Both the position numbers and the translations under genes were made by a program. The notes beneath the pieces were generated by a model. It searched no databases. It had not been told where the DNA came from and was given only the letters and a program-made list of their open reading frames with translations. DNA of 64,000 nucleotides from Amphirosellinia nigrospora. Its lineage: Eukaryota > Ascomycota > Sordariomycetes > Xylariales > Xylariaceae. This document shows, piece by piece, positions 57,993 through 64,000 of the stretch. Numbering within the stretch: the first letter of the stretch is position 1; each line of letters begins with the position of its first letter. Where the stretch lies: NCBI GenBank assembly GCA_004123355.1, contig SCHM01000002.1:2232001-2296000 (forward strand). Direction: 5' to 3'.

Positions 57993-59990
57993 TTACTGTG
58001 TAGGGTTAGGCTGAATATAGCCGCCCCGACCGCGAGAACTACCTCGGCCACGGTTGCCACGTCCTCGGCCACGTCCCCGGCCACGATAACCGCCACGATA
58101 GCCGCCGTCGACGCTTCCTTGTCCGAATGTTTCCATGTTTTTGCGTTGTTCCTCTCCGCGCCACTCTCGCCCGCCAGGCTTCTGACCTCCATTCTCGGCT
58201 CGTTCTCTGGCCTCGCTGCTGATATTGTCGAAGAACGACTTAGTTTTATTATAAGCGCCATCCTCAAGTTCAGGGGTCTCGGGGCATCGCCATGAGAAGC
58301 ATCACCTGAGGGTGAGCTGGTGATGGCCTCTCTTGCGAGTTCCTGCTTGTTAAACTTGGCGTTGGCGGTCTGGAAATCGAAGTCGACATCTGGAACTTCT
58401 ACTTTAGACTGGGCACCACCGCGGCCTCCACGACCACGGCCCCTGCCGGAGCCCCCTCTTGTGGCGGCGTTCACTCTCATCTCATTAACCTTTTTAGTGA
58501 GGTTATCCATAACGTTGTTTGTGGTGCTCGGGCCAACTGCAGCCACGGCGGCATTAGGGTCATTCAATTTAGCCATGGCTACAGCGACAGCTGCTTTAGC
58601 AGCTTGCGTAGCATCTTTGAGAGCAGCAGCACTCGGAGGGCCATTTGATGAATCAACGGCAGTTTTCACAGACGCCGTAGCAGCTATAGCTTGATGACTG
58701 GACCTCGACAAGATAGCTGCAGGCATTGGTACGGCAGGAGTGATACGGCTACTCCTGGGGCCAATCGGAACGCTCTTCGGCTCGGCATTATTTGTGGCGG
58801 GTTTATGCGCTGAAAGAGAATCGGCGGTGGCCTTTACTTCTGCAGCAGAGGGCTTCGTTCAACTGGGGAGTGGGCGCTGCTTCTTTCGAGACAGGCTGTG
58901 ATGAAGCCTGTCCAAACGTCTTAGGTTCCGTAGGTAACTCAACCGCAGGGATACCTACCTGTTTTGGCTTATCGACCGCAGCGCCAATGGGAGTTGGTTT
59001 GCTGTCTTGCTGTGGCGTGGTTCTCATACCCGGGCCAGGTGTACCTGGGGCTGGGGGGCCTTGAGGTCCTGGAGGATATCCGAAGTTATTCCAAGGGCCA
59101 GGGCCACCAGGGGGAAACCCTTGGCAGGAGGAAACCACCCAGGAGGCGGCGGATAAGGCATTCCATTGAAGCCTTGGCCTGGGCCTGGACCCGGGCCAGG
59201 GCCGCCTCGTCCCCATTGGCCGGGAGGCGGAGGATAGAAGTTGGGTCCATACGGGTTCTGGGCGAAGCCAGCAGGGCCTGGGCCTTGACCAGGTGGGCCA
59301 GGAGGGACTGGACCGACTGGACCGACTGGACCAACCGGACGCGTGCGAGCCTGGATTCAAGATTTATGGTTAGCGATTACCAAATACAAAGCGTACCAGC
59401 GTGCTCAACAAAAAGTCTTAATCCAGCGTGTATCAGAAGGAAGGCAACGGAAATATCAACACGGGGTTGTTTGCGCAATTCAGTAAACTTATGTGTTTAC
59501 ATCCGAAATGTTTCATCATAAAGGATTGAGGACCGCTCTTTCTCGGGCAAAGGCAGAGGCAAGTGGAACTTACGCCAACAATAGCAGGATCGTCGGGAAC
59601 CGGGGGAGGCTGGTTCTCTTTAGGTGCGGCGGGAGCTTGCTCGATGCGTAGGTCTTTTACATCGCTACCTCGAAAAACGATGTATTCGTATATCTGGTCT
59701 GAGGCTGCCACCTCATCCGCGGGGTTGCCTCGCCGTCCTTCCGTGCCATAAGACTTGACGCTTTCGAGGGAAACTGTTGATTCTTCACTGTTTATCTCGT
59801 GGAGAATGCCTGAATAGCTTGGCCGAGCAGGTTAGCAGCTGCAGCGACGAGGACAAATTTCCAAAGCGCTTACCGAATATCACTCTTTGATATCAGAGAT
59901 ATCCGCGAACTACATCATGGTACATTAGCAAACTTGGGCAAGTCCAGCGGATGGTGCATGACCACACACTCACCCGAGGAATTCGGACAT
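57993..59990 (-). CDS. LSM14/Scd6 family P-body protein (RAP55-like)
   Basis: The start MSEFLG at 59990 is followed by introns, and the Lsm fold continues RISLISKSDI, GILHEINSEESTVSLESVKS and EVAASDQIYEYIVFRGSDVK. A collagen-like P/G-rich linker follows (VGPVGPVGPVPPGPPGQGPG, about 59100-59340), built on a 9-base tandem unit. The C-terminal half has the FDF motif VEVPDVDFDFQTANAKFNKQ, an FFD box (YNKTKSFFDNISSEARER), the TFG box TFGQGSV and RGG repeats (RGGYRGRGRGRGRGNRGRG), ending QPNPTQ at 57993. This is the Scd6/Sum2/RAP55 arrangement: a translational repressor and decapping cofactor in processing bodies. Frame changes occur near 59893, 59110, 58850 and in the FDF-FFD interval (58150-58300), consistent with the indels elsewhere. 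The RGG tail read in the wrong frame gives a hydrophobic VAEDVATVAEVV string, which is an artefact. Confidence 0.9.
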
Positions 59991-61062
59991 GGCTAAAAAG
60001 AGTACGCATCAAGCGCAATAGAAGCAGAATGAAAGGAATAAATAGGTAGGTACGGGAGGAAGGCGGGTAGTGTCGCAATTAAAGACAGAGAGGGCGCAAG
60101 CACCAATTGGTGTTGTGGTCGGTAAGATGCATAGGCAGGCAGGAGGAGGAGAGATGTGTGGGATGGGAAAAGCTGTTAGTGGAGGAGAAGGAAGGCTGAA
60201 AATCGCCAAATGCACCAGCCATTCAAGTTGTGGCACTAGCGCGACACTAAGCGCGGGAGCTGCATGTTGTCTCACCGCCCGGCAGAAATAGTCCCCTAAG
60301 AACAAGTAACTGTGTACAGTAAGTTAATCCACAAGTGGCAATTTCAACATCTTTCAAAGTTCTCAAGCGAAGCCCTCTACGGGGACAAACACAGGGATCA
60401 GAGACTGAGTGGCCAAATCTAGGATAGATCGAAAGGAAGGAATCTAGCTGGGCTACTGCTACTGGTGGAAGATTTTATGTCCCACAGTGTGGGTGTCTGC
60501 CCATGCACAGCCACCATAGCCACTTCCACACGAATTATCGTCACGACACCCATGCACTGACTCTATGGTATGGTGCGCATGCAATGATGAACGTGTTCAG
60601 ATGTAAACTTTTTTTAAATTACACCTAACGATTAAGCATTGTATATTACATTTACACGTATATCATCGTACGGTCATGCCGAGAACTCGGCTAGTCCTAT
60701 CTACTTAAGATAGAATATATCGCCGATAATACAATCGAATATGCCCAAAGATGAGCGGGTATCATTAAGTAATCTTTTCTCTTTGCGGTCGTTGAGGCAA
60801 AAGAACTGCCCCGGGCGCTTGCAAGTGTTCGATCAAATCGCACGATTCAGATGTGGTGATATTGCCGTGATATAGATGCCGGGAACTTGCTGTATAGATC
60901 TTGTCGCCGTGTCAGACGCATTATCCGCCGAATCAATATCGTGAAGAATGTTGTTGTGGCAGTGATGCGTCGACCGGTTTAGCAGATGGAAGCGCTGAGG
61001 AGAAGTTGCCGGAGCTAGGAGGAGCTCGCTGTCGTAATCTTGCAGCAAGATCGGTATATACG
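59991..61062. other. Intergenic between SCD6 start and BCD1 end
   Basis: This 1.07 kb region contains the SCD6 upstream region (purine-rich aggaggagaga near 60140 on the plus strand, so pyrimidine-rich for the gene) and the BCD1 3' region. No gene was seen. Confidence 0.55.
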
Positions 61063-62243
61063 CTAGTCAGACATGTCGGTATCGGATCCGGAGCTACTCG
61101 TAGGATCATCCGAAGTCTCTTCCTCAGCATCTTCTTCCATAGCCTGACCATCCTCCTCAGATGATTCCGCACCTGATTCGTAGTTGACCAGTGTTTCTGC
61201 CTTCCGCTTTGTTACAGACTTCATTTTGACATCTTCTTCTATTATATACCCCTCCCCTAAACTGATATCGTTGGCCAACAACACATAGATTGTCGGGAAT
61301 TCAACAATTTCTCGGCCAGGAAGAAGAGTAGCTAGATTTGCTGATGGATCTAGTGGCAGTAACCTCTGGGCCTCCGTAAGTGGGCACTTCCGCTTCTGAA
61401 AGAAGAAGCGGTACTTATTTTTGCCGTATAAAGACGGTCCGCATATTCTAAGCCACTCCAAGAGCCGTTCATATAATTCTGCATCAGGCACGGGGATTCT
61501 TGCCATGTGCTTGTTGTTAAGTCTTGCGGCCTTTGACCGGATACTTTCAGTTTCCGAAGCGCCCTCTTCTCTCCGACTCGCTCGTGATCGGTCAATCGTC
61601 GTTGCCGGTCATACTCCAACGCTTCGGCAAAGGCGACGTAAAGTGGTATCGCATCGAGGGTTTTATGTAGCATGCGCTTAGGCTGAGATGGGGTTTCGCT
61701 GGCGGTAGAGCACTCTGTGTTCAGAAACAGCCATTCCACTTGCCAATTGATCGTCTTGGTACGTTTATTCCAGCTCGACTTGTTCTCCTTGGCGCGTGTC
61801 ATGCCATACGGCAGCGAAGACACTCGTATTCCGAGATGGCGCAATCTGTATATCGCATTCCTATCCCATTTACGCGGGCCATCGTCAACGGTTGTCCTGC
61901 CTCGGCTTTGGTCCTTATTTAGGCGCGTCTTCTTGTGTGGCGGGGGTTGGCAAACTTCTTGAGGAAGAATTTCCCTGTCTTCCCGCAATACCCGTTCGGC
62001 TCGTTCGACAGACCTCTCGATTTTGGTGAGGAAATTATAATCGTGGTCAATACCGGCATCAGTCTTGAGCTTGTCTAGCGTAATAAAAACGGTAGGGTCG
62101 CGTTCGCCGTTGCATGAGGACCAATTCTTATGTTTCTTGACACACGAGAGCGAGCAGGTCCGCGCTGCACACCGGGGGCATTTGTACTTTGGTTCTTGAA
62201 TGCGACAGATAGTACAGAGGGAAGTTAGCAATGGATCCGCCAT
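61063..62243 (-). CDS. bcd1: Box C/D snoRNP assembly factor Bcd1 (HIT zinc finger)
   Basis: The start MADPLLTSLC at 62243 opens a zf-HIT domain: CTICRIQEPKYKCPRC, then CSLSCVKKHKNWSSC, with the usual seven Cys and one His. After a charged linker (ERSVERAERVLREDREI) and a basic patch (KKTRLNKDQSRGR) comes the Bcd1 body RLRHLGIRVSSLPYGMTRAK, WQVEWLFLNTECSTASE and LLEWLRICGPSLYGKNKYRF. It ends with LATLLPGREIVEFPTIYVLL and a long acidic tail (SSEEDGQAMEEDAEEETSDD) at 61063. One indel near 61507 divides LKVSGQRPQDLTT from ARIPVPDAELYERLL; both sides are well conserved. In yeast Bcd1 is an essential nuclear factor that loads Nop58 during box C/D snoRNP assembly. Confidence 0.92.
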
Positions 62244-62855
62244 AGTTGGTGCGAGTGCGACGTGTCGCAGGAGAGGATAGAGATTTCCGGTTGGGCTAGC
62301 GACGACGGATTGGTCTTTCCACGTATTTAACAAGTTGAAAAGCCCTTCCTCGACTATCAAGATACAAGGATATAACAGAAGAGGGCAAGGGGAAAACCCT
62401 GCGGAGTTCCGATTGAGTGTTGAGATTCACAATTGGAGAAGGTCTGCTTAATGATACTCCATACAATATTCTGCTTGCCCTTCGATTCCGTGCATGTATT
62501 GATGATCCTAGACCTATTGGCGTAGCTGAAACTATTCTACCATTTGAAATTCTTGATGATTTGATGCGAGGTTCGACATCATTTTCAGGAGACTAACTTC
62601 TTATCTAAGGTTACTTATCTTATCGATTAAGCTCGAGAGTGGGCTTATCAACTTAAAGTACCTAGGTACCTAACGTAAACTTCAGACACTGGTAGAATCA
62701 TTATAATCTTCCAATTCATAGAACTTCATCCTTGCTAACAATAGCTTGCAAAGTAACGTATTTGCAACCAACTATCCATCTACAATCAGAAATATTTTTG
62801 CTACATTGAAACTAAAGAGGAAGCTATCCGCACGTAGGCAGGCACGTAGTCAGAA
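62244..62855. other. Intergenic between BCD1 and NACHT/ankyrin gene
   Basis: This 610-base AT-rich spacer has a perfect palindromic core (tacctaggtacc) near 62660. It holds the BCD1 promoter and the 3' end of the next gene. No coding frame was recognised. Confidence 0.55.
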
Positions 62856-64000
62856 CTACCTGACAACACACGATCGCTTCCCCTCGACCTTGTTCAGTCT
62901 ATCCATCTCCTGGTCTAGTTTAGCTGCCCTGTCTTGTCCAAACACACGGTTGAGTATCAAGGACGCGCTCATGCCCCCGATTTCGGGCTTAGAAAGACAA
63001 TCCCGGCGTGCACCCGCCTCGATTAGAGCCATACAAGCCTCATACCAAGCCTTGTTTAGGCTCTGATAGATAGAACTGGCGCTGGCGCCACTCTGCGTAG
63101 AAGTCCCGTGTATTGATAAAAGAAAGAGTGCCCATACCGAGCTTCCTCCGCTCAGAGGCACGGGCTCGTTTGGGTCTGCGCCATTTTTGAGCAATAGTTT
63201 GATCATGTCGACGTCGACGGTCGGATCGCCTCGAACGGAATAGTAAGGCATGGAAATTGGTGTATATCTGTGTAGGCGGAGGGTGTATTCTAACAGCGGC
63301 CTCCCCCATTTCTGCATCATGCTTGGATCTGCCTCCACTTTAGCACGGACATACTTGACGAGACGTGCTTGGGCCGCTAAGGCAAGGAAGTTGCACTGTC
63401 CGCCTTCATAGCATTCATCAAAGCCGTGTGTTGTCGGCCCTTCTAGTGCGTGTGTCCAGTGATTATTGATGCCGCGGGCATGGTAGCTATTAACTTCGTC
63501 CAATTCGTCGAGCAGCGAGACGATACGCGCCTCATCTAGCTTACCCCTTTTCTCAGCTTCGTGAGCATAGTACAAGAGTTCATCTGTAAGCCCTATCATT
63601 TTTCACGGAATTGCGATGGTGACGAGAAAGGTCTGTGCCATTTCTTCACGATGTAGCTTCGGAATCCTTTTGATGATCCGCTCGAAATACTCGTATAAAT
63701 CATCCGGAAACTCGTTGACAATCTTTCGCAAGGTAACAACCTTTTCGTTTTTGTCAACTTCTTTGATAATATCGGTAGTGACGAGGGACACCCAGAGCCA
63801 AACTCCAACCGCCCGTGCAGATATCTCGTTCACAATATCTTGACATGTGGGGTCAGATGCAGCTAAGTTACGCCAGTTCGTACTAGCTTGAAGTTGTGTA
63901 TCAATAAACCGCTCCATGTCTTCCTTAGTATAGCGGGCGATGTCGAATCTGTGGTTACCTTTCGGCAGGAAGCTTTCGTATTGGCGGCCAGGCCGGCTTG
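62856..64000 (-). CDS. NACHT-type STAND protein with ankyrin region, 5' part off window
   Basis: The gene enters from the right edge, so its N-terminus and the NTPase core are not visible. The first visible residues KGNHRFDIARYTKEDMERFI, ATSDP-like LAASDPTCQDIVNEISARAV and VWLWVSLVTTDII are the region that follows the NACHT domain in fungal proteins of the NACHT/DUF7791 type, ending with LPxxLYxYFxRIxxR-like DDLYEYFERIIKRIPKLHRE. After AIP a TGA stop lies at about 63603 in the same frame, followed directly by MIGLTDELLYYAHEAEKRGK, then ankyrin-like units (VDMIKLLLKNGADPNEPVPL, YEACMALIEAGARRDCLSKP) to a stop at 62856. The downstream half is otherwise open. The stop may be real (a broken allele, e.g. 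CGA to TGA) or an error. These STAND proteins are associated with allorecognition and immunity-like cell death; that role here is inference. Confidence 0.75.

Noticed and set aside
1-64000. tRNA, rRNA or CRISPR features
   Set aside because: I looked for B-box-like ggttcga words, paired stems and regularly spaced direct repeats on both strands; the few ggttcga matches lie in coding DNA without a tRNA fold, and no spaced repeat array exists.

Overview
The window is nuclear DNA of a filamentous ascomycete (Pezizomycotina, most likely Sordariomycetes). Genes are short-intron (about 50-130 nt, GT-AG, two longer ones near 300-370 nt), lie on both strands, and encode fungal proteins such as the Dsc ubiquitin ligase subunit Dsc3, Ima1, Alg14, Bcd1, purine hydroxylase and fungal-type NACHT/ankyrin proteins. 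Recurrent intergenic TACCTAGGTA-like palindromes and a (GGATTA)7 tract are also present. The order-level placement is an inference from protein resemblance, not from a search.

Layout. 1-1.6 kb: the 3' part of an ankyrin-repeat gene (minus), then a decayed NmrA-type gene (1.7-2.7 kb). 3.4-13.0 kb, a metabolic stretch: xanthine dehydrogenase (minus), an intact aldehyde dehydrogenase (plus) and kynurenine/glutamine-type aminotransferase (minus). 13.7-19.5 kb: DSC complex subunit 3 (plus), the exosome helicase Mtr4 (minus) and cytochrome c oxidase subunit VIII (plus). 20.3-24.0 kb: a PPR protein (minus), mitoribosomal mS23 (plus) and a tiny MIT-domain protein (minus). 25.6-34.8 kb: a DUF4743/Nudix protein (plus), then minus-strand RBM39/CAPER-like splicing factor, fatty acid 2-hydroxylase Scs7 and inner nuclear membrane protein Ima1. 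36.4-47.0 kb: Alg14 (plus), a coiled-coil fungal protein of unknown role (plus) and a von Willebrand A protein (minus), separated by long gene-poor spacers. 48.3-62.2 kb: Ysh1/CPSF73 (minus) divergent from TAF4 (plus), a Nit-type carbon-nitrogen hydrolase (plus), the Scd6/LSM14 P-body protein (minus) and Bcd1 (minus). 62.9-64 kb: the 3' part of a NACHT/ankyrin gene (minus).

Functional themes. The genes are mostly single-copy housekeeping functions. RNA metabolism is well represented (Mtr4, RBM39-like, Ysh1, Scd6, Bcd1, PPR, mS23, TAF4), but no operon-like or biosynthetic cluster logic is visible. The two edge genes belong to the STAND/ankyrin class often linked to fungal non-self recognition.

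The most pervasive oddity is that nearly every long gene, including ones that should be essential, has one or more single-base indels, mostly losses and often in short C or G runs, while the protein on both sides stays well conserved. Because this affects so many independent conserved genes, I read most of these as assembly or polishing errors rather than true pseudogenes; the NmrA gene may be a real pseudogene. Protein coordinates below are therefore spans of the locus, not guaranteed open frames. I see no tRNA, rRNA, CRISPR array or virus-like element, and I do not see a convincing undescribed multi-gene system.
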